A stretch of 64,000 nt of DNA from CAYWTS01 sp964461265 (GTDB lineage: Bacteria > Bacteroidota > Ignavibacteria > Tepidaquicellales > OLB5), in the NCBI GenBank assembly GCA_964461265.1, contig CAYWTS010000002.1, positions 142,833 to 206,832 on the forward strand, in the 5' to 3' direction. Each line of letters opens with the position of its first letter. Position 1 is the stretch's first letter. Made by a program: the position numbers and the translations under genes. The notes under the pieces are model-generated. The model did no database searches, was not told the DNA's origin, and was given only the letters and a program-made list of their open reading frames with translations. Positions 7,613 to 16,193 of the stretch are shown one piece after another.

Positions 7613-9139
7613 ATGCCTGAAGTAAAACCGGATGAAGTATCTGCGATACTAAGAAAACAGTTAGCAGGATTTGAAAAAGAAGTCGATATCTACGATGTAG
7701 GAACCGTAGTAAAAGTGGGTGATGGCGTTGCACATGTTTATGGACTCTCAAAATGCATGTCAAGCGAGCTTATCGAGTTCCCTAACGGAGTGTTCGGTAT
7801 GGCTCTTAACCTTGAGGAAGATAACGTCGGCTGTATCCTGTTCGGTGAAAGCGAGCTTGTCAAAGAAGGCGATGAAGTAAGAAGAACAGGAAGAGTTGCT
7901 TCGATGCCCGTTGGCGAAGAAATGATAGGACGAGTAATTAATCCGCTTGGCCAGCCTATCGACGGAAAAGGACCTATTAACTGCAGCAAGTTTTCACCGA
8001 TAGAAAGAAAGGCACTCGGTGTTATTCAACGACAGCCTGTAAAAGAACCTTTGCAAACAGGCATAATAGCTATTGACTCTATGATACCTATTGGCAGGGG
8101 GCAAAGAGAGTTGATTATTGGCGACAGACAGACGGGCAAAACGGCAATTGCAGTCGACACAATAATAAACCAGAAAGGCAAGGATGTTTTCTGTATATAT
8201 GTAGCAATAGGACAGAAAAATTCTACTGTTGCACAAGTAGTCTCAAAGCTCGAAGAATCGGGCGCAATGGAATATACAACAGTAATATCAGCCACTGCAT
8301 CTGACCCGGCACCGCTTCAATTTATTGCCCCTTACTCAGGTGCAACACTTGGTGAATATTTCCGTGATTCAAAACGTCATTCTCTGTGTATATACGATGA
8401 CCTCTCAAAACAGGCAGTGTCATACCGTGAGCTTTCACTGCTTCTGCGCAGACCCCCGGGACGCGAAGCTTACCCTGGTGATATATTTTACCTTCATTCA
8501 AGACTGCTTGAACGTGCAGCTAAACTAAGCGATGAACTTGGCGGAGGCAGCTTAACCGCACTTCCAGTTATCGAAACACAAGCAGGTGATATATCTGCTT
8601 ATATACCAACTAACGTAATATCAATTACAGACGGACAGATATATCTTGAGCCAAACCTTTTCAATGCGGGTGTAAGACCGGCTATCAATGTAGGTATATC
8701 GGTATCACGTGTTGGAGGCTCAGCACAGATTAAAGCAATGAAAAAAGTTGCCGGCTCGTTAAGACTTGACCTTGCTCAGTACAGGGAACTTGAAGCGTTT
8801 ACAAAATTCGGCTCCGATCTCGATAAAGCTACTCTTCAGCAGTTAAGACGCGGTTCGAGGCTCGTTGAGATCCTCAAACAGGGGCAATTTGTCCCCTATC
8901 CTGTTGAAGAACAGGTTGTGCTCATACTTGCAGGTAACTATGGATATCTTGATGAAATACCACTGGAAGAAATACAGAGATTCATGAAAGAGTTCATCGA
9001 AACTATGCAGCTTAAACATCAGGATGTAATGAACGAAATTGCACAGAAGAAGGAGCTGACAGAAAACATTATTAATAAGCTAAAGGAAATACTCGATACC
9101 TTTACCGGCAATTTTAAAGTTTCAATCAAAGCAGCATAA
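7613..9139 (+). CDS. atpA: ATP synthase F1 subunit alpha
   Basis: 508 aa, the non-catalytic nucleotide-binding subunit of F1. The N-terminal beta-barrel includes VGDGVAHVYGL; the P-loop GDRQTGKT is at 170-177; the alpha signature is PAINVGISVSRVGGSAQ; a helical C-domain follows. It pairs with beta (atpD), which is not in this window. An aaggatttt sequence precedes the ATG. A small unknown gene follows 6 bp after the stop. Confidence 0.98.
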   Translation: MPEVKPDEVSAILRKQLAGFEKEVDIYDVGTVVKVGDGVAHVYGLSKCMSSELIEFPNGVFGMALNLEEDNVGCILFGESELVKEGDEVRRTGRVASMPVGEEMIGRVINPLGQPIDGKGPINCSKFSPIERKALGVIQRQPVKEPLQTGIIAIDSMIPIGRGQRELIIGDRQTGKTAIAVDTIINQKGKDVFCIYVAIGQKNSTVAQVVSKLEESGAMEYTTVISATASDPAPLQFIAPYSGATLGEYFRDSKRHSLCIYDDLSKQAVSYRELSLLLRRPPGREAYPGDIFYLHSRLLERAAKLSDELGGGSLTALPVIETQAGDISAYIPTNVISITDGQIYLEPNLFNAGVRPAINVGISVSRVGGSAQIKAMKKVAGSLRLDLAQYRELEAFTKFGSDLDKATLQQLRRGSRLVEILKQGQFVPYPVEEQVVLILAGNYGYLDEIPLEEIQRFMKEFIETMQLKHQDVMNEIAQKKELTENIINKLKEILDTFTGNFKVSIKAA

Positions 9140-9145
9140 ATTATT

Positions 9146-9427
9146 ATGACTACAAAACCTCCTGCAAAAGTAAAACCCGAAGAACCCGACGCACCGGTTT
9201 CAAAAATATATGCAATGGTAGAGGAATTAAAAGATTCGATACCGGTTCTAAACGAGAGGTACCGGCTGGGTTTCTGCCTTCACCGTTTCTACATCGGTGA
9301 AGCCGGCACTATTAAAGAGGCAGTCTACTCGGCAAAACCAGATTCGAGCACAATAGAACTTGATGAACTGGCAAGTATATTTTCAAAAAAATTTGAAGAG
9401 CTAAAATTAATTCCCCAAGACAGGTAA
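9146..9427 (+). CDS. Unknown 93-aa protein between atpA and atpG
   Basis: I do not recognise this protein. It is soluble, with a Pro/Lys/Glu-rich start (KPPAKVKPEEPDAP), then a helix-rich core with the aromatic/basic patch LGFCLHRFYIGEAGTIKEAV and an acidic C-terminus. There is no signal peptide or membrane helix. It begins 6 bp after the atpA stop and ends 1 bp before the atpG start, so it is tightly embedded in the operon and surely co-expressed. A regulator or assembly factor of F1, comparable in position to small inhibitors in other operons, is possible but unproven. Confidence 0.8.
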   Translation: MTTKPPAKVKPEEPDAPVSKIYAMVEELKDSIPVLNERYRLGFCLHRFYIGEAGTIKEAVYSAKPDSSTIELDELASIFSKKFEELKLIPQDR

Positions 9428-9428
9428 T

Positions 9429-10322
9429 TTGGCTACACTACGCGAAATAAAGGGAAGGATAAACAGCATAAAGAGCACAGAGAAAATTACGCGTGCTATG
9501 AAAATGGTTGCAGCTGTAAAGTTCCGAAAGGCACAGGAAAGCATTCTGGCGGCAAGACCTTATGCAAGAAAAATCAATGAAATACTTACCATACTGATTC
9601 CTGCACTGCCTGAACTGGAAAATGACCTGCTTCAGGCACGTGAAGTAAAAAAACTGTGCGTCGTAGTTGTTACATCAGACAGAGGTTTATGCGGTTCTTT
9701 TAACACTAACCTTATTAAAGCTGCGGAACAACTTATTAAAGTCAAGTATGCTGATTTTTACAATTCACACAACCTGACATTGATTACAATCGGCAGGAAA
9801 GGATATACACACTTTTCTAAACGTCAATATGATATCTATGCACGGTACATCGGTGTATTCGACAAGCTTGAATTTACCCGTGCAAGGGAAATAGTAAATG
9901 ATATGCTCGCGGGCTACCGTGAGGAAAAGTTTGATAAGATAATCTTTGTTTATAATGAGTTCAAATCAGCTATACAATGCAGGCTTGTTGAAGAGCAGTT
10001 CCTTCCTATATTAAGTCTTGAAGAAGAGACAGAACAAAAACATAAAAAAATTGTCTCCGAATTTATTTTTGAACCCGATGCAAAAGCAATTGTCGATTAC
10101 TTATTGCCTAAACATCTTAATACACAGATGTGGCGGATATTGCTGGAATCGAATGCCTCGGAGCAGTCGCAGCGTATGACAGCAATGGAATCAGCAACCA
10201 AAAATGCTAACGACCTTATCCGTGAACTGCAGTTACACTATAACAAAGCACGCCAGGCAGCTATTACTAAGGAAATTCTCGAAGTCTCGGGCGGTGCTGA
10301 AGCATTAAGAGAACGAGGTTAA
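9429..10322 (+). CDS. atpG: ATP synthase F1 subunit gamma
   Basis: 297 aa, the central rotor shaft. The N-terminal coil is canonical (ATLREIKGRINSIKSTEKIT, then RAMKMVAAVKFRKAQ) and the C-terminal coil contains SEQSQRMTAMESATKNA. Start codon TTG at 9429, chosen because MATLREI is the family start and no ATG is near. The operon ends here; atpD and atpC are missing, the usual split in Bacteroidota and Chlorobiota. The central Rossmann-like region (VVVTSDRGLCGSFN) is intact. Confidence 0.96.
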   Translation: MATLREIKGRINSIKSTEKITRAMKMVAAVKFRKAQESILAARPYARKINEILTILIPALPELENDLLQAREVKKLCVVVVTSDRGLCGSFNTNLIKAAEQLIKVKYADFYNSHNLTLITIGRKGYTHFSKRQYDIYARYIGVFDKLEFTRAREIVNDMLAGYREEKFDKIIFVYNEFKSAIQCRLVEEQFLPILSLEEETEQKHKKIVSEFIFEPDAKAIVDYLLPKHLNTQMWRILLESNASEQSQRMTAMESATKNANDLIRELQLHYNKARQAAITKEILEVSGGAEALRERG

Positions 10323-10364
10323 AATCTTCTCATTATTCTGAATTTTATAACATTCAACAACTTG

Positions 10365-10380
10365 TCCGCCTGCTGACGGA
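10365..10380. repeat. REP-like palindrome TCCGCC..GACGGA
   Basis: A 16-bp imperfect palindrome downstream of atpG. It resembles the palindrome at 2972-2987 in the tRNA-like pseudogene (TCCGCCAGTTGGCGTA), so both may be copies of one small repeat. Confidence 0.4.
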
Positions 10381-10412
10381 TTCACCATTCACCATCTACT
10401 AACGATTATTAC

Positions 10413-10440
10413 ACATTGAACATTGAACATTGAACATTGA
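10413..10440 (+). repeat. Four tandem copies of ACATTGA
   Basis: Four perfect 7-bp units run into the start of the NFACT-R gene. The TTG start at 10430 is in the third unit, so every unit supplies a possible TTG start, each in a different frame. Confidence 0.75.
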
Positions 10441-10816
10441 CTCAAATAAGCTTTTCAGAATTTTCAGGATTGACTACGATTTTGAAGTTTGGGTTGGTAA
10501 AGACGACCGTTCAAACGACTTACTGACATTCAAATACTCCAAACAAAACGATTTATGGTTTCATGTGAGAGGTTCAAGCGGTTCGCATGTACTGCTTAAA
10601 TCGGTTTCGGGAGAAAACATACCAGCTAAAAAACACATCAAAGCCGCAGCAGAAATTACAGCATATTACAGCAAATCAAGAAATGCTAAAAATGTAAAAG
10701 TATCTTACACCTTAGTTAAAAATGTTAGTAAATATAAAGGTGCTGATACAGGCAGTGTTGTAATAAAGGGTGAAAAACTGATTAAGGTAAACCCGAAAAA
10801 ACCAATTACTGAATAA
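10430..10816 (+). CDS. Stand-alone NFACT-R (DUF814) RNA-binding protein
   Basis: 128 aa corresponding only to the NFACT-R domain of RqcH/Rqc2/Tae2 proteins: WVGKDDRSNDLLTFKYSKQN, DLWFHVRGSSGSHVLLKS, then AAEITAYYSKSRNAKNVKV and the Lys-rich YKGADTGSV end. In full-length proteins this domain contacts tRNA and 50S during ribosome-associated quality control. Small single-domain versions occur in bacteria with unclear roles. A stop codon lies 6 bp upstream in frame and there is no ATG, so TTG at 10430 is the only plausible start that keeps the domain. It is the last plus-strand gene here; 107 bp of repeated 'aattcgtg' motifs follow. Confidence 0.82.
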   Translation: MNIDSNKLFRIFRIDYDFEVWVGKDDRSNDLLTFKYSKQNDLWFHVRGSSGSHVLLKSVSGENIPAKKHIKAAAEITAYYSKSRNAKNVKVSYTLVKNVSKYKGADTGSVVIKGEKLIKVNPKKPITE

Positions 10817-10923
10817 TAAGTAATGAAAAAATAATTTTTATTAATTACCTGCTAAGGTTGGAGGTGTTAAATTATATAGGAATAATTCGTGCTAATTCGT
10901 GTAATTCGCAGCAGGTACTAAAA

Positions 10924-11685
10924 TTAAAAATCATTAATCAAATTCTGTATCTTCATCTCTACTTCGCTTATCTTTCGTTCTATAGCTTCGGTACGTTCAG
11001 GTTTGGTTTTTAAGAGATGGGCATATGCCTCTATGGCATCGAAGTAATTCCCCTGCCTGGCAAAAATATCAGCAAGTGTTTCGGTAATTATTTTAACTTC
11101 ATACTTGTTTTTAAGACGTTTTTTTTCAAATTTGGGGAGGGTTTCTTCACGCTTGAAGACCAGGGAAGATTCAAACACTTTTTTAAACTCTGCAAATTCA
11201 TTGGAACCTTCAAAGTCGTAGTTTTTATACAATTCACCTGTTAAATCTTCGGATTCGTAAGTAGGGAATAAATTATAATTATAATCCCTGTCATCAAATG
11301 GCTGGGCTTTAAAATCGAGTTTCGGAATTAAATCATCACCTGATTTGCGTGATACCTCGTTTTTAACAAGGTCATTTGCTATGGCAAGATATTTTTGTGC
11401 AATGCCAAGCTCAGGGTAATCGGTTAGTATCTCTTCGAAAATCGATTTGGCATCATAGAAATAACGGTTTGCGAGGTAACATTTTCCTAAAAGCAGCTTT
11501 GCTGTAGTATAATCCGGATAAAAATATAAGCCAAGATTCAATACATTAATTGCTTCGTTCACGTTACCGTCGATAATATAATAATTTGCTAGCTTAACAA
11601 ATTCAGGTGAAAGCGGATTACTCCGTATTTTTTCTTCAAATTTTTTAACCAGATATTTTATTACATCGCTGTCAAGATTGTTCAT
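10924..11685 (-). CDS. TPR-repeat protein
   Basis: 253 aa with no signal peptide. Three or four tetratricopeptide repeats form the N-terminal half (around SPEFVKLANYYIIDGNVNEAINVLNLG and TAKLLLGKCYLANRYFYDAKSIFEEIL). A charged low-complexity linker (about 115-200) is followed by a further TPR (FARQGNYFDAIEAYAHLLKT) and a terminal coil. TPRs are scaffolds for protein contacts. It overlaps the upstream GT2 glycosyltransferase gene by 4 bp, so it is probably a partner of that membrane enzyme; that link is inferred from coupling. Confidence 0.8.
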   Translation of the reverse strand: MNNLDSDVIKYLVKKFEEKIRSNPLSPEFVKLANYYIIDGNVNEAINVLNLGLYFYPDYTTAKLLLGKCYLANRYFYDAKSIFEEILTDYPELGIAQKYLAIANDLVKNEVSRKSGDDLIPKLDFKAQPFDDRDYNYNLFPTYESEDLTGELYKNYDFEGSNEFAEFKKVFESSLVFKREETLPKFEKKRLKNKYEVKIITETLADIFARQGNYFDAIEAYAHLLKTKPERTEAIERKISEVEMKIQNLINDF

Positions 11686-13157
11686 GAAGCTGTTTCCCGT
11701 GCTGTTTTATTGGATACTACCACATGTTTAATAGAAAGATACGCTACCAGGCCAAATCCGAATGTAAACATAAGCTGGAAAGGTACAGCCGATATCTGGA
11801 GTGTTACTAATGATACTACTACGCTTCCGAAGCTGTATAAGGCAAGTATCACTTCCAGTATAACTAAAAACGACAATTTTTTATGAACATACTTTTTATT
11901 TTTCCATGTGTCTTTGTTGTCTTCTATTTTGTACTTTGGTGTTCTGACAAATTCGGATTTTTTATTCACCAGTCCTTCAATAACAGCTTTGGTATTATTA
12001 ATGGCAAAACCCATAGTGCCTGCCATAAAAACGGGAAAAAGCAGAATCCTGTCGCGCCAGTCGTGATACACATCCTTCTGCGAATAAAGATAGAAGATAA
12101 ACGATGCTATAAAGGCAAGAACAAAAACCGACATAAAGGCAAAATATGTATCATATTTCCCGGTATTCTTAATCAGAACCACAGGCATATTAAGAAGGCA
12201 AGCCATCAGAATAAAAGGAAACACGATGTTATTTGTAAGATGAAAAGTAGAAATTATTTTCAGCTTCAGCGGGAAACCCGATTTCCATACTCTCGGCAGT
12301 ATTTTCTTTGCTGTTTCAATAGCACCCTTGGTCCAGCGGAACTGCTGCGATTTTACCGAGATAATTTCAGACGGTACCTCGGCAGGAGTTGTAAAATCGG
12401 TCAGGTAACGGAACTTCCAGCCTTTAAGCTGTGCGCGGTACGAAAGGTCAAGGTCTTCGGTCAAGGTATCAGCTTCCCAGTTGCCTGCATCGAATATACA
12501 TTCCTTACGCCATACACCGCTTGTACCGTTAAAATTAATGAAAAAATCTGCTTTGTTTCTGACCTGTTGTTCTATAACAAAGTGCCCGTCCAGTGCCAGT
12601 GCCTGTATCTGGGTTATTAAAGAATAACTTCGGTTTAAATGCTCCCAGCGTGTCTGCACCATTCCAATCTTAGGGTCTTTAAAGAATGGTAATACAGTTT
12701 TCAGAAAATTTGGTCTTGGAATAAAATCTGCATCAAATATTCCGATATATTCACCTTTTGCTGTTTTTAATCCTTCCTTCAAAGCACCTGCCTTGTATCC
12801 CGTCCTGTTTTTACGGTGAATATGCTTGATATCGAATCCTCTCAAATGGTATTCCTCTACAATATTGGCAACAATTTCAACAGTCTCATCGGTTGAATCG
12901 TCAAGAACCTGAATTTCAAGCTTATCGATCGGATAGTCAATTTCGCAGGTCGACTTAACCAGTCTTTCAATAACATACATCTCGTTGTAAATAGGAAGCT
13001 GCAGGGTCACCATTGGAAATTCTTCTAAATTATTGCTCAGGTCATCCCTGCGGTGTCGGTGCTTCAGGTAATAATAAATCATAATAAAACCATGAGACCC
13101 GAAAGTAAAAAGAATAAGCAGTGATGCTATATAAGAAAATAATATTATCTTTTCCAA
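11682..13157 (-). CDS. Processive-type GT2 membrane glycosyltransferase
   Basis: 491 aa. It carries the D,D,D,QxxRW set of cellulose/mannan-synthase-like family 2 enzymes: DDS (86-88), DAD (142-144), TED (233-235, in TLTEDLDLSYRAQLKGW) and QQFRW (271-275). One membrane helix precedes the catalytic domain and about five follow (from about 300). It would use a nucleotide-sugar in the cytoplasm and could extrude a polysaccharide or glycosylate a lipid; the product cannot be told. Start is TTG at 13157, directly after an in-frame stop and needed for the first helix. It is followed, with 4-bp overlap, by a TPR gene. Confidence 0.88.
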   Translation of the reverse strand: MEKIILFSYIASLLILFTFGSHGFIMIYYYLKHRHRRDDLSNNLEEFPMVTLQLPIYNEMYVIERLVKSTCEIDYPIDKLEIQVLDDSTDETVEIVANIVEEYHLRGFDIKHIHRKNRTGYKAGALKEGLKTAKGEYIGIFDADFIPRPNFLKTVLPFFKDPKIGMVQTRWEHLNRSYSLITQIQALALDGHFVIEQQVRNKADFFINFNGTSGVWRKECIFDAGNWEADTLTEDLDLSYRAQLKGWKFRYLTDFTTPAEVPSEIISVKSQQFRWTKGAIETAKKILPRVWKSGFPLKLKIISTFHLTNNIVFPFILMACLLNMPVVLIKNTGKYDTYFAFMSVFVLAFIASFIFYLYSQKDVYHDWRDRILLFPVFMAGTMGFAINNTKAVIEGLVNKKSEFVRTPKYKIEDNKDTWKNKKYVHKKLSFLVILEVILALYSFGSVVVSLVTLQISAVPFQLMFTFGFGLVAYLSIKHVVVSNKTARETAS

Positions 13158-13178
13158 TTAATAACCTGTATATTAACT

Positions 13179-13685
13179 TTACCAGTTCGAAATCACTTCA
13201 AGTAAAATATCATCGGTTATGCGGTCCATAGCCAGTTTAAGTCCTTCATCGCGTTTTGAAAATCCGCCTGATGAACTGTCATATTCACCGTAGTTCGAAA
13301 ATTCTTTTTTCCAAATAAGCTTTTGCTTTTTAAGATTCTGAAATTCTACCGAAACATATATTGTTAATTTGCGTTTTGATACCTGTTCACCGCCTGATAC
13401 AACAAGCACTTCATCTTTCATCGATTTAATTACACAGGCAATCATTCCGTCAGCATTCACTTTCTCTGCATATTCAAGCGTGTTATCATTAATAAATTTT
13501 TGCTTAAGAATAACTGTCATATCCTCACCTGCCTGTGCAATCCCGAAATTGCTTTCATCTGTTATGCCGGGTATAAAAATGGTTTTAATCCCTTCGGGCG
13601 GAGATGCCCCTTTAAAGCTGTAATTACAAGAAATAAAATTAAGCAGCAGGGGAATGATGAACAATATCGGTGAATTTATTCTCAT
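13179..13685 (-). CDS. lptE: LPS-assembly lipoprotein LptE (Bacteroidota type)
   Basis: 168 aa. A lipoprotein signal ends at C20 (LLLNFISC, then NYSFKGASPP). The mature part has the LptE pattern of Bacteroidota: short N-terminus YSFKG, IKTIFIPGITDES, then repeats of VSV/IWKKEFSNYGEYD and a C-terminal helix AMDRITDDIL. LptE plugs the LptD barrel and helps insert lipopolysaccharide in the outer membrane. Its start overlaps the sigma-54 regulator gene by 4 bp, and the order miaB - regulator - lptE is conserved in the phylum, which supports the assignment. Confidence 0.85.
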   Translation of the reverse strand: MRINSPILFIIPLLLNFISCNYSFKGASPPEGIKTIFIPGITDESNFGIAQAGEDMTVILKQKFINDNTLEYAEKVNADGMIACVIKSMKDEVLVVSGGEQVSKRKLTIYVSVEFQNLKKQKLIWKKEFSNYGEYDSSSGGFSKRDEGLKLAMDRITDDILLEVISNW

Positions 13686-14833
13686 GCGTGCCGCTTCCTT
13701 CCATTCTTCAGTTCATAATTCTTGAATTTTCTGTAAAGTGTTCTTGTGCTTATGTTCAGTTTTTCTGAAATCGTATTAACATTACCGTTATATTTATGCC
13801 AGTAGTAAGTTAAAATTTCCCTTTCAAGCTCTCCAAAATCGTAATTATCTATTTTATTATCATCAATGAACAATCCTGTAGGCTCATTTCTTGTAATAGT
13901 AACATTAGAAAGACCAAGTCCTGCCAGCTGCTGTTTAACATCCATAATGTCTGTTTTCAGTTCAAACAATGCTCTCAGAAGCAACTGCTTATCGTCTTTA
14001 TCTTTATAAAGTGTTATTGGTGCAGGCAGTGAATTTCCGCCCGGTATGTTCAGGTTACGGACAACATCATTTCTCGTAATAACCTTCTCGGCATTTAATG
14101 TAATAAGACTCTCTGTAAAATTTTTAAGCTGTCTTATATTACCGGGCCAGCTGTAATTGCTGATATAATTCATAGCTTCATCTTCAATTCCACGGAACAC
14201 AATATTATTTCTCTCGCAAAACCGTCGAACAAAATGATTGAACAAAATCGGTATGTCCTCCGCTCTTTCTCTTAACGGAGGAATATAGATATTAATAGAC
14301 CGCAGGCGGTAGTAAAGATCTTCCCTGAAATGAGCGGTGGAAATCTGATGCTCAAGGTTTTTATTTGTAGCAGCAATTATACGAACATTAATTTTCTCAG
14401 TCTTATTCCCGCCGACTTTCATATATTCCCCGTTTTCGATTACACGAAGAAATTTTACCTGCGTCGGCAATGGAAGTTCACCAATCTCATCAAGAAAAAT
14501 TGTGCCATTGTTAGCCAGTTCAAAGTAACCTTTACGGGTCTCAACAGCACCTGTGAACGAACCTTTCTGATGGCCGAATAATTCACTTTCAATTATTCCT
14601 TCAGGTATAGCCCCGCAGTTAACCGTTACAAACGGTTTGCCGTTTCGTTTACTTAAACGGTAAATCTCATTTGCAACAACCTCCTTGCCTACGCCGCTTT
14701 CACCTGTTATAAGTATGGTAACATCTGTCGGGGCAACCTGACGGATTATATGGCGTAACTCTACAACAGGTATAGAAACACCCAGAAATTCGGATTCTAT
14801 TGAATTATTTTTATCTGTCAACCAACTCACCAA
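13682..14833 (-). CDS. Sigma-54-dependent transcriptional activator without receiver domain
   Basis: 383 aa. The AAA+ domain starts almost at once: Walker A GESGVGKE (44-51), GSFTGA loop (91-96, a variant of GAFTGA that contacts sigma-54), Walker B FLDEIGE (113-119), arginine-finger region VRIIAATNKNLE, and a C-terminal Fis-type helix-turn-helix (NTISEKLNISTRTLYRKFKNYEL). No receiver, PAS or GAF sensor is present, so activity must be controlled by concentration or a partner protein. The start is uncertain: TTG 14833, GTG 14830 or TTG 14821, all overlapping the 3' end of miaB. Confidence 0.93.
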   Translation of the reverse strand: MVSWLTDKNNSIESEFLGVSIPVVELRHIIRQVAPTDVTILITGESGVGKEVVANEIYRLSKRNGKPFVTVNCGAIPEGIIESELFGHQKGSFTGAVETRKGYFELANNGTIFLDEIGELPLPTQVKFLRVIENGEYMKVGGNKTEKINVRIIAATNKNLEHQISTAHFREDLYYRLRSINIYIPPLRERAEDIPILFNHFVRRFCERNNIVFRGIEDEAMNYISNYSWPGNIRQLKNFTESLITLNAEKVITRNDVVRNLNIPGGNSLPAPITLYKDKDDKQLLLRALFELKTDIMDVKQQLAGLGLSNVTITRNEPTGLFIDDNKIDNYDFGELEREILTYYWHKYNGNVNTISEKLNISTRTLYRKFKNYELKNGRKRHA

Positions 14834-16193
14834 ATAAAGTTGCTGAATTTGAATTAACTATCTTTACCATCACCTTTTCGCCAATTGTTGTTCCGTTCTT
14901 CGGTATTATTACCGATTTATTTCCATCGGTTCTGCCCATCAGCATATTATCCGATTTTCTACTCAGCGATTCTACAAGTATTTCGTATTTATTACCTTCC
15001 ATATTTTTATTCAATTCTTCGGAAACAGAACGCTGGAGTTCGATTATTTCCATAAGCCGGTGGGTTTTTGTTTCCTCATCTACGCTGTCTTTCATCTCAT
15101 ATGCTTTTGTATGCTCGCGTGCCGAGTAACGGAACATGAAAGCACCGTCATAACGGATTTCCTTCATAATATCAAGCGTCATACGGTGGTCTGCATCCGT
15201 TTCGGTCGGAAAACCTGCAATAATATCGGTCGAGAAACTTACTTCGGGTATATACCGTCTTGTCATTTGAATTATATCCATATAATGTTCAACTGAATAA
15301 TTTCTTTTCATCAGGTCAAGAATTCTGTTTGAACCGGATTGTAAAGGTAAATGTATATATTTGCAGATGTTTTTATGTGAAGCTATCGTTTGGATAAGTT
15401 TTACAGACAGATCCTGCGGATGGGATGTGGTAAAACGTATTCTCATTTCCGGTGCAGCCACGGCACACCCGGAAAGCAAGTCCGAAAAATCATAACCGTT
15501 AGAACAATATGAATTCACATTCTGCCCGAGCAGTGTAACTTCCCTGAATCCTTCGTTCCATAACTGTTTTACTTCGTTAACAATACTTATAATATTTCTG
15601 CTTCGTTCCCTGCCTCGCGTAAACGGAACAACACAGAAACTGCAGAATTTATCACAACCCCTCATAACCGAAATCCATGCTGTAATACCTTCCTTTCTTA
15701 CAGGTGTGATGTCGTCATAAGTTTCTACCCTCGAAAGCCTGACTGCAATGCCTTTTTCACCCGTATCTATAAGGTTATCGATTAATGCAGGAATTTTACG
15801 GTATTCGTCAGGTCCTACAATTAAATCAACAATGCCGGTTTTATCCATCAGGTCGTGTTTAAGCCTTTCAGCCATGCAGCCAATAACACCTATTATCCGT
15901 GAAGGATTGCTGCGTTTTAAATTCTTTAACTCGTTTAATCTTTGGTATATTCTTGCTTCGGCATGTTCTCGTATGCTGCAGGTGTTGAGAAGTATTATAT
16001 CAGCCTGCTGTATTTTATCCGTTTTAGGAAATCCGTTTTTATTCATGATACCATATACAATTTCGGTATCTGCAGCGTTCATCTGACAGCCGTAGGTTTC
16101 TACATATATTCTTTTATCAACAGAATTCCCCGGTTCATTAACCGGTGAATCCAACGGAATGTAATTTTTCTTATTTGCTTCAGTTGACGGCAT
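14811..16193 (-). CDS. miaB: tRNA-2-methylthio-N6-dimethylallyladenosine synthase MiaB
   Basis: 460 aa radical-SAM methylthiotransferase that modifies A37 of tRNAs reading UNN codons. It has the two-cluster arrangement: auxiliary cluster cysteines C36, C72 and C106 in the UPF0004 domain, and the radical-SAM triad C180, C184, C187 (GCDKFCSFC). The C-terminal TRAM domain (about 395-460) binds tRNA. The N-terminal 28 residues before RIYVETYGCQMN are extra. It overlaps the preceding lipoprotein gene by 14 bp and the sigma-54 regulator by about 20 bp, forming one transcript. Confidence 0.97.
   Translation of the reverse strand: MPSTEANKKNYIPLDSPVNEPGNSVDKRIYVETYGCQMNAADTEIVYGIMNKNGFPKTDKIQQADIILLNTCSIREHAEARIYQRLNELKNLKRSNPSRIIGVIGCMAERLKHDLMDKTGIVDLIVGPDEYRKIPALIDNLIDTGEKGIAVRLSRVETYDDITPVRKEGITAWISVMRGCDKFCSFCVVPFTRGRERSRNIISIVNEVKQLWNEGFREVTLLGQNVNSYCSNGYDFSDLLSGCAVAAPEMRIRFTTSHPQDLSVKLIQTIASHKNICKYIHLPLQSGSNRILDLMKRNYSVEHYMDIIQMTRRYIPEVSFSTDIIAGFPTETDADHRMTLDIMKEIRYDGAFMFRYSAREHTKAYEMKDSVDEETKTHRLMEIIELQRSVSEELNKNMEGNKYEILVESLSRKSDNMLMGRTDGNKSVIIPKNGTTIGEKVMVKIVNSNSATLFGELVDR

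Noticed and set aside
10413..10440. Tandem heptamers as a CRISPR or phase-variation array
   Set aside because: Units are too short and have no spacers; and because starts are within the units, unit changes do not switch the frame off.
10886..10913. Repeats 'aattcgtg' between NFACT-R and the TPR gene
   Set aside because: Three short imperfect units without further structure; reads as simple-sequence drift.
11883..12620. 245-codon plus-strand frame
   Set aside because: Antisense of the GT2 glycosyltransferase; Cys/Phe/Lys-rich translation without any family resemblance.
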